Source: Nematostella vectensis (taxonomy: Eukaryota; Cnidaria; Anthozoa; Actiniaria; Edwardsiidae). Taken from it: a DNA stretch of 64,000 bases. Location: positions 3,105,001-3,169,000 of the forward strand of contig NC_064044.1 of assembly GCF_932526225.1 (NCBI RefSeq), written 5' to 3'. Under the pieces are notes generated by a model. The model was not told the origin of the DNA. It did not search any database and worked only from the letters and a program-made list of their open reading frames with translations. The translations under genes were made by a program, and so were the position numbers. This document shows positions 1 to 11,700 of this stretch, piece after piece (within the stretch, counting starts at the first letter, position 1; each line of letters begins with the position of its first letter).

Positions 1-2495
1 TTTTCTCACCATCAAAGCTACAGACGATCAAAGGTTCTCCTGACCATCAAAGCTACGGACGATCAAAGGTTCTCCTGACCATCAAAGCTACAGACGATCA
101 AAGGTTTTTCTGACCATCAAAGCTACGGATGATCAAAGGTTCTCCGGATCATCAAAGCTACAGACGATCAAAGGTTTTCCTGACCATAAAATGAAACAGA
201 CGATCGAAGGTTCTCCTGACCATCAAAGCTACAGACGATCGAAGGTTTCCCCGACTATCAAAGCTACAGACGATCAAAGGTTCTCCTGACCATCAAAGCT
301 ACAGACGATGGAAGGTTTTTCTGACCATCAAAGCTACAGATGATCAAAGCTTTTCCGGATCATCAAAGCTACAGACGATCGAAGGTTTTTCTGACCATCA
401 AATGAAACAGACGATCGAAGGTTCTCCTGACCATCAAAGCTACAGACGATCAAAGGTTTTCCTGACCATCAAATGAAACAGACGATCGAAGGTTCTCCTG
501 ACCATCAAAGCTACAGACTATCGAAGGTTTCCCTGACCATCAAATGAAACAGACGATCGAAGGTTCTCCTGACCATCAAAGCTACAGACGATCAAAGGTT
601 TTCCTGACCATCAAAGCTACAGACGATCGAAGGTTTTTCTGACCATCAAAGCTACAGACGATCAAAGGTTCTCCGGATCATCAAAGCTACAGACGATCGG
701 GGGTATTTCTGACCATCAAAGCTACAGACGATCGAAGGTTTCCCTGACTATCAAAGCTACAGACGATCAAAGGTTCTCCTGACCATCAAAGCTACAGACG
801 ATCGAAGGTTCTCCTGATCATCAAATGAAACAGACGATCGAAGGTTCTCCGGATCATCAAAGCTACAGACGATGGAAGGTTTTCCTCATCAAAGCTACAT
901 ACGATCAAAGGTTCTCCTGACCATCAAAGCTACAGACGATCAAAGGTTTTCCTGACTATCAAATGAAACAGACGATCGAAGGTTCTCCTGACCATCAAAG
1001 CTACAGACGATCGAAGGTTTCCCTGACTATCAAAGCTACAGACGATCAAAGGTTCTCCTGACCATCAAAGCTACAGACGATCGAAGGTTTTTCTGACCAT
1101 CATAGCTACAGACGATCAAAGGTTCTCCTGACCATCAAAGCTACAGACGACCGAAGGTTTTTCTGACCATCAAAGCTACAGACGATCAAAGGTTCTCCGG
1201 ATCATCAAAGCTACAGACGATCGAGGGTATTTCTGACCATCAAAGCTGCAGACGATCGAAGGTTTCCCTGACTATCAAAGCTACAGACGATCAAAGGTTC
1301 TCCTGACCATCAAAGCTACAGACGATCGAAGGTTCTCCTGATCATCAAATGAAACAGATGATCAAGGGTTCTCCGGATCATCAAAGCTACAGACGATCGA
1401 AGGTTTTCCTGACCATCAAAGCTACATATGATCGAAGGTTCTCCGGATCATCATAGCTACAGAAGATCAAAGGTTTTCCTGACTATCAAATGAAACAGAC
1501 GATCGAGGGTATTTCTGACCATCAAAGCTGCAGACGATCGAAGGTTTCCCTGACTATCAAAGCTACAGACGATCAAAGGTTCTCCTGACCATCAAAGCTA
1601 CAGACGATCGAAGGTTCTCCTGATCATCAAATGAAACAGACGATCAAGGGTTCTCCGGATCATCAAAGCTACAGACGATCGAAGGTTTTCCTGACCATCA
1701 AAGCTACATATGATCGAAGGTTCTCCGGATCATCATAGCTACAGAAGATCAAAGGTTTTCCTGACTATCAAATGAAACAGACGATCGAAGGTTCTCCTGA
1801 CCATCAAAGCTACAGACGATCGAAGGTTTCCCTGACTATCAAAGCTACAGACGATCAAAGGTTCTCCTGACCATCAAAGCTACAGACGATCGAAGGTTTT
1901 TCTGACCATCATAGCTACAGACGATCAAAGGTTCTCCTGACCATCAAAGCTACAGACGACCGAAGGTTTTTCTGACCATCAAAGCTACAGACGATCAAAG
2001 GTTCTCCGGATCATCAAAGCTACAGACGATCGAGGGTATTTCTGACCATCAAAGCTACAGACGATCGAAGGTTTCCCTGACTATCAAAGCTACAGACGAT
2101 CAAAGGTTCTCCTGACCATCAAAGCTACAGACGATCGAAGGTTCTCCTGATCATCAAATGAAACAGACGATCAAAGGTTCTCCGGATCATCAAAGCTACA
2201 GACGATCGAAGGTTTTCCTGACCATCAAAGCTACAGACGATCAAAGGTTCTCCTGACCATCAAAGCTACAGACGATCGAAGGTTTTCCTGACCATCAAAG
2301 CTACAGACGATCGAAGGTTCTCCTGATCATCAAATGAAACAGACGATCGAAGGTTCTCCGGATCATCAAAGCTACAGACGATCGAAGGTTTTCCTGACCA
2401 TCCAAGCTACATATGATCGAAGGTTCTCCGGATCATCATAGCTACAGACGATTGAAAGTTTTCCTAAACCATCAAAGCTACAGACAACTGAATGT
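1..2495. repeat. 35-bp minisatellite with higher-order structure
   Basis: Tandem units of about 35 bp fill the first 2.5 kb and continue off the left edge. A typical unit reads ACCATCAAAGCTACAGACG followed by ATCAAAGGTTCTCCTG. Variants recur in fixed order: ATCAAA/ATCGAA, GACCATC/GGATCATC, and a shorter unit with ATGAAACAG replacing GCTACAG. Blocks of variants repeat at about 282 bp (GCTGCAGACG at 1245 and 1527) and about 809 bp (ATAGCTACAG at 1102 and 1911), so larger segments were duplicated after the basic unit. No coding frame is preserved. It lies just downstream of the TNIP-like gene. Confidence 0.95.
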
Positions 2496-2507
2496 CCTTG
2501 GACATCA

Positions 2508-5500
2508 CTATATTGAACTCTTTATGTGGGCATTTACCGGTTTTATGCGTGTGCCAGAGACATCATGTGAGTTCCTGTTTTGATTTACCTGTCTGGCTTG
2601 AGATGCCTGCTGCAATTCTTGCTCCTGTTGCATAAGTCTGCGTTCCTCCATGTCATATTGCTCGCGCAAGTTGCGAAGTCTGGCTTGGCGTTCGGCCACT
2701 GCCTGGGCCTTGCGTGATACTGATTCGTCATCTTCACGTTGTGTGACATACTAGAAATGTACGACAAATGGTTGGCCACGAGAAATAACAAAAACCAGAA
2801 AAATTTCAGAGCTGATTAACTTTTAAAGAGACACAGTCAGCCTTTTTTACGAAAAAAGTAACATAAAAACAGTCCAAAAACGTGGCTACCTTTGGTTTAA
2901 CAAATTCAGCCTTTACCGAAGGATTTGCAAATAAAGCAATATCATTTTCTACCTAAGACTTTATACTCTAGCAATGAAATGAAGCTGTTGATATCGTAGG
3001 ATGGATTGAATTTCAAGGGATTAAGGGGATTTGCTTTGCTGTTGAAGTGTACATCTCGTGTACAAGTCGGAACCTGAGTCCCCAGCGTCGCGTGTTCAAA
3101 CAGAAGACAGAGAAGACTTACCATTGCTCTGGCTCCCGGGGATAACTGGAGCTGGCGCTGTAATCGCTCTTTTTCCTGACGCTCCCGACGGAAGTCTTCC
3201 TCGTAGATACGAAGCTGAACAAACGACATCAAGCGTTTTAATCAATGTACAAGTACAAGTACATGTTGAGCATTCTGTGACTGTTCTTCTAAATATGGCA
3301 AAGTACTGCTTCAGCATCCTGTAACTGTGTTGTAAGGCCCTCATTGAGTTTACCTGTTCTTCAAGAGCAAGTACTTGTTCCTTGACGGCTTTGAGCTGCT
3401 CGCTAATCTTCTCCTTCTCAGCTTGGACTCTTTCTCGGTCCTGCCTCTCGCTGGTGAAGTCATCAGCATAAACACGCAGCTGCTGCTTCAAGACCTGAAT
3501 AGATGGTCAGATTCGAGTATTAGGAAACACTATAGTCCATACGTATCATCAAGACCTGAGTAAATGGTCCGATTCGAGTATTAGGAAACACTATAGTCCA
3601 TACGTATCATCAAGACCTGAGTAAATGGTCCGATTCGAGTATTAGGAAACACTACAGTTCATACGAATCATCATACTTATCATCGTAGAAAACAAGTCAA
3701 AATCAAGCCATGCAAATGCATGCAAGTAAAGATGAAATAATCAAATTCGTTCATTTGCATGCATTTGAGACGGCACATGAAAAGAGTAGTGTCTAAACTA
3801 TGCTTGATGGTGTCTTGAAAGAGAGTTCAAGCAGCCAGAAACAAAAAAATTGAAAATCACCTTTATCAGAAATATCTTCTACACATTTCATCTTTTTTTA
3901 TAATACATTCTATACCTTTCTCTGTGTATAGAATAGAGTCCTAGAGAAGAAACCGACTCCCCTACCTCGATCTCATTGATAATATCGGCTGGCGTTCCCT
4001 GTGTAAAGCTGGCAGGGGGGAGGGACTCCTCCTGGCTCACTTGAGGCTCGACGCGCTCAGTAAGGGGGGCAGAGGGCAGAGCACTGGGAAACTTTTGCTG
4101 CTGACCAACCTAAAAAGGAAAATACAGTTTAGAAGTTCTGAAATATAGAGCCAAAATATAATGTCAATTAAAGCTGTTAATCGTGATGCCGACACTTTTT
4201 TACACTTTCAGGTTTCTAGATAAGCAATGGGTGTTGGATCTTTGGGTTCTGTCCAACAGTTGTGTATTAGCTATCAGGTGTATCAACAAACGTTGTGTAT
4301 TTGGTCTCCTCTAAAGAAGTCTTATTAAAGACGAAAATTTGGCAAAGTTGACTACCAGTTTTTGGTAAACCATATTTATACCTTGGTTAACGAAACAACT
4401 ATTTGATTGATTGAGTGTTTTGATTGACTGGTCAAAGAAACACATACACTTGACATGTCACTTGTGACTTGCCCTTTTGATTAACCGAGATGTTTTGCAG
4501 CTGGCCGTAATGTGTACAGACGTGTGTTGCACACTAAAGTACCTGGTCCCAAAAGCTCTGTGTGTCTGTCCATCCAGATGGGCTTGTGGCTGGCTCTCGC
4601 AGCTTGGCCTCAAGCATTATGATAGTGTTGTTTCGCTGTTCAAGCTCCTTTGCTAGGGTAGAACATTGGGACTCAAAGTAATGACTTCTTTCCTCAAATT
4701 CCTAAGAAAAGAGTTCAGAAAAAAATATAAATAAACTGTAAAGTAGGGTGTTTGTTTAAATACTGACAGCTGAAATCTACTTGGGTGTCGGTCGTTTAAC
4801 AGCATTTGGCACAAAGAACTTTTGTGGTTCAACTTTCGCCTTCAGAGTTCACAAGTTTCGCACTCCTAACCCTGGTCAAACTTATTGTCTGAAATGTTTA
4901 GTTTTACATCATGTGGGTCCAGTAGAAACGTCTGCGAATCTCATTAACTCGTCCACATACGCTTTTACTTAGTTTGACAACATGTAAACACCAACAGGCA
5001 GTAGTATGTGCAATACCATCATCACCTACACCAACATCTATCGACAACTATCTTATCAACGACAATCTCATACAACAGCATATAAAGCACATCATTGTTT
5101 TGCTAAGACTATTTTGAAAAATATACTCCCGTTCATTATTTTTGTCTTACACATCACCAAGTCATGTCCTCTGATAACATACTTTGCTTCTTTTTATGGC
5201 GTTTTCTTTGTGCTTTGTTTCTTCATCCATCATGGATTTGGCTTTGACCCAGAGTGTATCAAACCGCTTCTGCTGGTCTCCACTTTTCAGGATCTCAAGT
5301 TGTTTTTTCAGGTCCCCTATCTGGTTGTTTGTCTCCACCTCGAGCTTCCTGTACTGGACATCCCAAGCATGGTTGACATCCACAATCTAAATAATGAAGG
5401 ATAAATGTAGGTCAGTACAGGTGAGAAAATGTTTGGTAAAAGCAGAAGAATGTAGATGTTCTATTGGAAGTGATAGGGAGCGATTTAGCTTTGTACGTAT

Positions 5501-8500
5501 TCTAAGTGTTAATAAAATGCTACTATATGACAATACCAGTTAAAGGTGGCCATTTAATAATTACTTATAATAATATTTATAACCACTATCAGTCCCACCA
5601 CCGCCGCCACCAACAACATTATTTATCATCACAATTTTCACCATCAAGTTCAAGAACAGGAAAATACCTCTTCTTTCAGGCGTATAGCTTCATTGCGCTC
5701 GTTTCGGACTTGTTCCAGTTGCTCTTGTAAGTGTTCCAGTTGTCTCTTGTACTCAGCATCACAGTTGCAGCTTTTGGAGGTCCCTGCTTGAGCATGTCCT
5801 TGCAGGTGCAACTCCTGATACTGAAAAGACAACGTTTTTTTTATATTTGTAATAGACTTCACTACGTAGAGTAGAAACGAAAAAGACACCAGAATGACTG
5901 TGGACAAATATCACCCAAAGCTTTAAGGGGTAAGAGTGGATTGAAGGAATCAGAAACAAAAATGTAGTTAATATGAAATAAACAATGGCCATCTTCTTTG
6001 TAAAACACAATAATGTGTTTATGTTTATTTTGTCTTCCGTTACTGCTGACATATAATCTCAGTGGACGTTACAGCATGGGCATCAGATGATGTTGTGAAA
6101 TACCATAAGGTGATTGCACAGTTGAATTCTAAAGTGACTGTAAAAGCACAAGTGTTTTGAGAGCAACAATGGATCCAGTGACAACCCCTGCCCTGATGTG
6201 AAGAATACCTTTGAAGAGTTTGTTGTGAGGTAGGTAGGTATAGAGTAGGTGGATTACATGCTCCTGATTGGAGTGGCAGGATCAGAGGACGGGTTGTCTG
6301 GGGAGGGAGGTAAGCTCTCTCTTCAGGACAACATCCTCGTCGCTAGTTAATATAGGGTTTTCACCATCAACCTGTGGAGTATCATGGTATTCTAGAAGTC
6401 CATGAACCATTGAGTGCAGTCGTAGAAGGCGTTACCCATGGAGGGCAAAAGACCTTCCCAACAGTCTAGGTTTACCTCAATAGCAGTACAATACTATACT
6501 TCCATATGAGCTAGCATGCATTGCTCATGGACTTTAAACTAAGCATTTTATTGCACTTTAGACACAGAACCAAATACCTGTGAACCAGGTGCTTTTTTTG
6601 AACTTTCCGATGAAGCTGATGTAAATGATGATGAAGTCAGGCTTCGGGTAGATGGGATATCTTCTTTCTTAACCATGACAACCTCATCCATGAAGCGGAC
6701 TTCTTCTCGGACACGCTCAAACTCCTGTTTCTCCTCCTCCATCTGTTTCCGAAGTGCAGTAATGACTTTCTCTTGGGAGAGCTACAAAACAAGTAAATCG
6801 TCTAGTATCATGAAGCACAGCAAAACAATATCCTGGCCTTATGTACTAGAAACCTCAATTCACAGAGGATATCACAAACAAGAATATGATATTATTTACC
6901 TGCTCTGTCTCAATGGCATGGAACTTTTCTTTCAGCTGCTCCTCTTCAGTTGCAAGTCCCAAGAGATGAGATTCTCTAGTTGTGGCTTCTTTGCCTTGCT
7001 TCTCAAGGCGACCAAGCAGTCGTGCCAGCATCATGATATGCTCTGCATCTTCAGTCTGTCCTGAAAACTTCTTGGCTTGCTCTAGAGCTGCAGTTACTTG
7101 CTGAATCAGCTCATCTAACTCTTCTTTCAATGTCCCAAATTTAGACTTGAGTTCCTATTTTTATTTAACAGGGTATATGTCATAATTTTTAATAGATGTG
7201 TTTGTATATCTATTTCAAAATTATCCTATGCTGCATTTGTTCTGCAAACACCATCCTTCATATGCATTCTACACATGCGATAGTTATACTTAACATTGAC
7301 ATCAGATGGCCTGATTTTGAGTATAGGTAAGTGTTGGTGGAGGACTGTTTTCCAATCAAATGAACCAAGTCATTTTCTAGCTCACATTGACAATTTTTTG
7401 GTCAGAAATCTGAGTGTGGCCCTGAAGCACCCCTGACAGCCTGCTTGATTAGCCTGCGTTGCTCGAATGACACTCTAACCCTTGAAAACATCCTATAACT
7501 GACACTTGCATTAATCTGCAGACTCCCTGCCAAACCACTTTCTGTCTTCTGTTATTCAAACTAAAAGTATTAGTTTGGTGCTCTACATGGAGTTGGTGAG
7601 ATTTGAAACCTTTTTTAGTGATTGCCAAGGAAAAAGCCTCAAGGATTTTGAATGATGGAAGCCAGAAGGCCTTTTAGAAATCTTGACAATAGTTCACAGA
7701 ATACTGTAAACAATAGTTGTTAAAATTCTTGTTTTACCCTTCATTTTCAATCAAATTTTGTATGGCATTTCAGAAACTTGGTTTTGAGGGAAAGTTAACT
7801 AAGTCACTAATAGTAAATCCTGTTCAAACAGTATACCTTGATGTGCAAGTCTGCGCCCAGAGCCAGTGATGTCATAGAATACTCCAGTTTAGGCTCATGA
7901 TCAGGTTTAGGGAGATTTACATACTCAAATGTATTACTTCCAAAGGACTCCTGCAAACTGTGAAAAGATTTGTCACCAGGCTTTGACAAGTAACAACGGG
8001 CTGTCTGTTCTGTGGCTGTCTGCACTTGTGGCATTGATGTGGATTTCTGCTGATCATGAGTGGCAGGATCGGGTTGCTGTGGCAATGACAGCGAGTGGAG
8101 AGGGGACACTCCTCCATGCTCTAGCTGGGTCTTGAGCTCAAGAACTTCCTGCTTGAGATTGGAGTTCTCCTTGTGAGACTCCTGAAGTACTTTTCCTTAA
8201 ATAGGAAGCAAAAAACATTAATTAATAGTATCCTCAAATTATATTCTAGTATGATAGGAGACCATCTACTTTAGGCATTTGTGTGTGAGACTCATGGAGT
8301 ACTTTTTCTTGAATGAGAAGTGTCAAAAAATTCTATAATATAATATTCTATATAATATATTCAGTATGATAAGAGACAATCTATGTTAGGCGTTTGTGTG
8401 TGAGACTCATGGAGTACTTTTTCTTGAATGACAAGTGTCAAAAAAATTATATAATATAATATTCTATATAATATATTCAGTATGATACGAGACAATCTAC

Positions 8501-8897
8501 TTTAAGCATTTTTGTGCAATGTTAATGTTAATAATGATATTTCTTTTTCTTTTTCTTAAAATCCTTTAGTTTGATATGGAAGCATTTTTAAAAGGGTGGG
8601 AAAAAGAAGGAGAGTAATGTAAAACAATCTGCAATATCTAGGAAGTGACCCCCCATCTTAATCTTTCTCCCTGCTAAAACCACCATAGGCTTGCCAGAAT
8701 GCTGTTCAGAGTTCACACACCACTCCGTCCAATTCCAGCGCTCCACTCTGCCCTATTCCAGGTCTACTACCAATCTTACCTAGAACACTTACACCTTGCG
8801 CTCTGAGCTTCAACATCTTATTTTCCTGCTGGAGTCTCTCAATCTGTAGTTGAATAAGTCTGTATTCCTTAGATGCAGTATTACTGTCTTTTTGCAT
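2508..8897 (-). CDS. TNIP: TNIP/ABIN-like ubiquitin-binding coiled-coil protein (11 exons, 690 aa)
   Basis: Coding exons, in transcript order: 8780-8897, 7837-8195, 6900-7154, 6578-6781, 5668-5820, 5183-5386, 4543-4701, 3966-4109, 3354-3494, 3122-3214, 2508-2750. All introns are GT-AG; every junction after the first is phase 0. The product is almost entirely coiled coil. Exon 1 (RLQQENKMLKLRAQGVSVLG) resembles the TNIP1 N-terminal coil. Exon 6 (VDVNHAWDVQYRKLEVETN) resembles the A20-binding AHD1 region. Exons 9 and 10 each carry a UBAN-like DFxxERxxxER motif (YADDFTSERQDRER, YEEDFRRERQEKER), which in TNIP, optineurin and NEMO binds linear ubiquitin and restrains NF-kB signalling in the cytoplasm. 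The length is close to human TNIP1 (636 aa). The ATG at 8897 is the first in the exon; 5' UTR exons are not resolved. The last exon contains a good donor (CAG/GTAAAT, about 2588), so an alternative 3' end is possible. Confidence 0.85.
3491..3672 (-). repeat. 61-bp x3 tandem repeat at the TNIP exon 9 acceptor
   Basis: AGACCTGA recurs at 3491, 3552 and 3613, a strict 61-bp period. Read on the minus strand, each unit holds a polypyrimidine/CAG acceptor followed by GTCTTGA, the first bases of TNIP exon 9. Copy 1 is the real acceptor; the two upstream copies are decoys. Confidence 0.9.
8173..8505 (-). repeat. ~113-bp x3 diverged tandem repeat at the TNIP exon 2 acceptor
   Basis: GTGAGACTC occurs at 8173 (inside exon 2), 8285 and 8400. 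It is followed each time by a diverged copy of the exon 2 start and acceptor region (GAAGTACTTTTCC versus GGAGTACTTTTTCTTGAATG). The second and third copies also share an AT-rich stretch with ATATAATATTC. This is a tandem duplication spanning the exon 2 5' edge. Confidence 0.75.
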
Positions 8898-8957
8898 TTT
8901 TTTTTATCTTGAATTATCGCTCTAGCAAAAATACTGCAATGGAAAGAATAATAATTT

Positions 8958-9233
8958 TTACAGTTAGGACACAGACAGCAAACCATGCTGAACAACTTTG
9001 ACCAATCAAATAGGCTTGAACACCATAAACATTTTGAAAAAAAAGTTCAGCCAATGAGAAACACCGGACGTTGTTTATTTGACCTCGTACATGTGGTCGA
9101 CCATTTTTGTCTGTCGTTTGAGCATCAGTACACCCTAACCTGATGGGCTGGAACTTATTTTTAAAATGTTAACGGTGTTCAAGCCAAATCTGATTGGTCA
9201 AAGCATGGCTCGCTTTCTGTGTCCTCACTGTAA
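8958..9233. mobile_element. Foldback MITE with long inverted arms
   Basis: The left end TTACAGTTAGGACACAGACA and the right end (reverse complement TTACAGTGAGGACACAGAAA) are inverted copies. Complementarity continues about 100 bp inward through GACCAATCA, AGGCTTGAACACC and a GTTCAGCCAATGAG-like segment. No ORF is present, so it is non-autonomous. It lies just 5' of the first coding exon of the TNIP-like gene. A related half element is at 16623. Confidence 0.85.
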
Positions 9234-9239
9234 GACAAA

Positions 9240-10730
9240 ATAAAATATAAAAAGGAAGGATATCTAAAATTCAAGATAAAAGGTATAGTGAAGTTGAACT
9301 CTACAGAGATGTGCATAATCTTGTTTCCAAATATCATATATTTTAGAACCTTTTTGTTTTGGTAGATATTTTCAAATTCTAACATTAAAATCAGATTTTT
9401 AGGCAAAATTACAATAACAAGTCATCATTTCTCAATCTGTCACAGCTAAAGAGGCTTGTGCATTCTATGTTTTTATCATAGGCTTTATTTGCCACTCAAC
9501 CTCCTGGCCAAATCAACAAACACTTATTTCTCTGTTGTTTTGTCTTGTGTGGTGTGGGTTAGGGTTATAAGTACCCATTTTGGAAAACTTGTTCTTGATT
9601 ATGTAATCAATGCTGCTACCATGTTAAAACAAAATGCAATAGCAAATCACTACAAGACCTGATAACTTATCTGTCCTTTCAAATTTTCTCAAAAGTAGAG
9701 ATTACCTCATAATCTACAACCTCCCCTTTTCAACTTTTATCTCGTATCGTAGGCTTATAAGCTTTTATACAAATGCACTCAACGGTGCAGGGTAAAAACG
9801 ATATCTGAAGGTTAGGCCTTATTAGGTTTTTAGGCCTTATATAACTTATATCAAACTGTAATTTTTTTTCCTGGAGTCTAGCAATTTAACTATGTCTCTT
9901 TTTTTAGGTCCTGACGAATCTTAGTTGTTCGAGTGCACCATTCGAAGAATTTACACGTCATAAAAAGTCCCAAAGGGTGTCAGGGACATTCCCTCATCAG
10001 AAATAATTAAATAAATACAAACCACTCAAAAAGCTTAAACAAAATGCACGTCAAGCAAATTCTATTTATGCTTGCTTGATTTTCTTAAACAAAATCTTTG
10101 TTTGTGAATCTTTTTAAGCTTCTTAAAGCGGAAATGCAGCCGAAAACAATAGAAAAAGGCCGGAAAGCAGGAAAATTCCGGTCAGAATAGGGGACGACCC
10201 CTTTCAACCATGAAAAGCTTTCGATTTCCGCCTAAGCATAACATTTCCGCCTTGGCTGTTTCTTAGAATTATAGGACGCCTTATCGACTGAAATATAAAA
10301 AGTTAAACTGCATCGCTGTTCACAAACCTTCAGGAATCGTTGATTGTCTAAAGTTTTGGTTCCATGTGTTTAAAACGCGGCCCAATCGTACCCGCCATCT
10401 TGGATGTGCAAATTCGGCCAAGTCGCAGCTCTGTACATCAACTCATTCGCTCCCCTTCAACAAGCGGGCTATTTTATGGTTAAAAAAGCTAGTTGTGTGT
10501 TTATAGGGTTCGTAAATTAAGTTTTTGCATCAAAGTTCTCGACAATGGCTAAATTCTGCCACCTTCCCTAACAAAACATCGAGCGAAGAGCGGTGGGCGA
10601 AGAAGCGAAGGGTATAAAACTATCAAATATGCATGATGATGAGGGGAATCCCCGAGTATAAAGGTGCGCTCTGATTGGCTATATCAATTGTTTACGACGC
10701 TTATGATTGGTTAAATTCTCTGAACAGGAG
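9240..10730. other. Non-coding region upstream of the TNIP-like gene
   Basis: AT-rich sequence with no credible exon. A YY1-type CCGCCATCTTGG occurs at 10392-10403. Such motifs often lie near animal transcription starts, so the TNIP 5' UTR could begin here, but no splice link is demonstrated. Confidence 0.4.
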
Positions 10731-10756
10731 TGGCAGGCAACGAACTGATCAAACGG

Positions 10757-10779
10757 GGGGGGGGGGGGGGGGGGGGGGC
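10757..10779. repeat. Poly-G tract
   Basis: An uninterrupted run of more than 20 G. Similar G or C runs occur near 15700, 15750, 16995, 19730, 22910, 30660, 31315, 49700, 49965 and 50230, often inside foldback elements. Confidence 0.95.
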
Positions 10780-10869
10780 ACATAAAACATCCACCATCAC
10801 ACCAAAACACTCAACAATGATCAGGAGCACCAAAAAAAACAAAAAAAAGGACAACCAGTATATATTCAG

Positions 10870-11700
10870 TGTTCAGTGTTTATCAAAAACGCAAGACTCA
10901 ATAAATATATTCAAAAGTGGCACTTGGATATTCCCAACAAAGATAACTTTTTAGGAATAGACATTAGATTTTTGAGCCCCCACACTCCCTGGCTATCGGA
11001 CCTCTCTTCACTGCGTATTTGGGAAAAAATGGGGAACAGACCCCAAACAATGCCTGAAAATTTCTAGCGAATTGACATGTTCGGGTAAATCGAGCTTCAC
11101 GTCCTCAATATGTAAGATACTAGAAACATTTGATGCCCCATATAATAAGGAGACGATTTATAACAAATTTTAACTAGGAAAATTAATCACAAATATTACA
11201 AACGAATCTAAAAATTATAAATCTGAACAAAAAGCTAATTTTTTACTCCTCTTTCAAAAAAGACACAAAATCTAGTGAATGTTATGATAAAATACTTAAG
11301 ATGGAACACAGAAAAGCTTTAGCCAAACTCAGACTAGGGAATCTTAATCTAAACATAGAAACAGGCAGACACACAAAACCTCCGATTCCAAGAGAGAAGC
11401 GTATCTGCCAGATTTGTAACACTTTAGAGGATGAAAAATATTTCATGCTTTTCTGCGTCTCATCCCACTCTGAACGAAAGCAATTATTTTCTGATATCCA
11501 ATCCCACTACATTTTCTTTGACAATCTAAGTAATGATGATAAAATTCTGTTCCTTTTTAATAATGTTGACCCTTTTGTGATTAAGAAAGTAGCCCACTTT
11601 ATATGCAAAACATTTAAATCAAGACCGAATACTCTCATTTAAGCCATATTATGTTATGCAATACCATCAATGTAAATGGAATGCAAATAAATAAATGTTA
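10870..11700 (+). pseudogene. 3' end of a decayed LINE-type retrotransposon
   Basis: An open frame at 11301-11642 (114 codons) reads LAKLRLGNLNLNIETGRHTK, then RICQICNTLEDEKYFMLFC. This is the C-terminal zinc-knuckle-like tail seen after the reverse transcriptase domain in many animal non-LTR elements. Upstream fragments such as FIKNARLNKYIQKWHLDIP (from about 10879) lie in other frames, so the copy is frame-broken. It ends in an A-rich AATAAATAAATG stretch near 11690. No reverse transcriptase catalytic motif remains. Confidence 0.65.

Noticed and set aside
7917-8135. Overlapping plus- and minus-strand ORFs inside TNIP exon 2
   Set aside because: Shadow frames of the verified coding exon.
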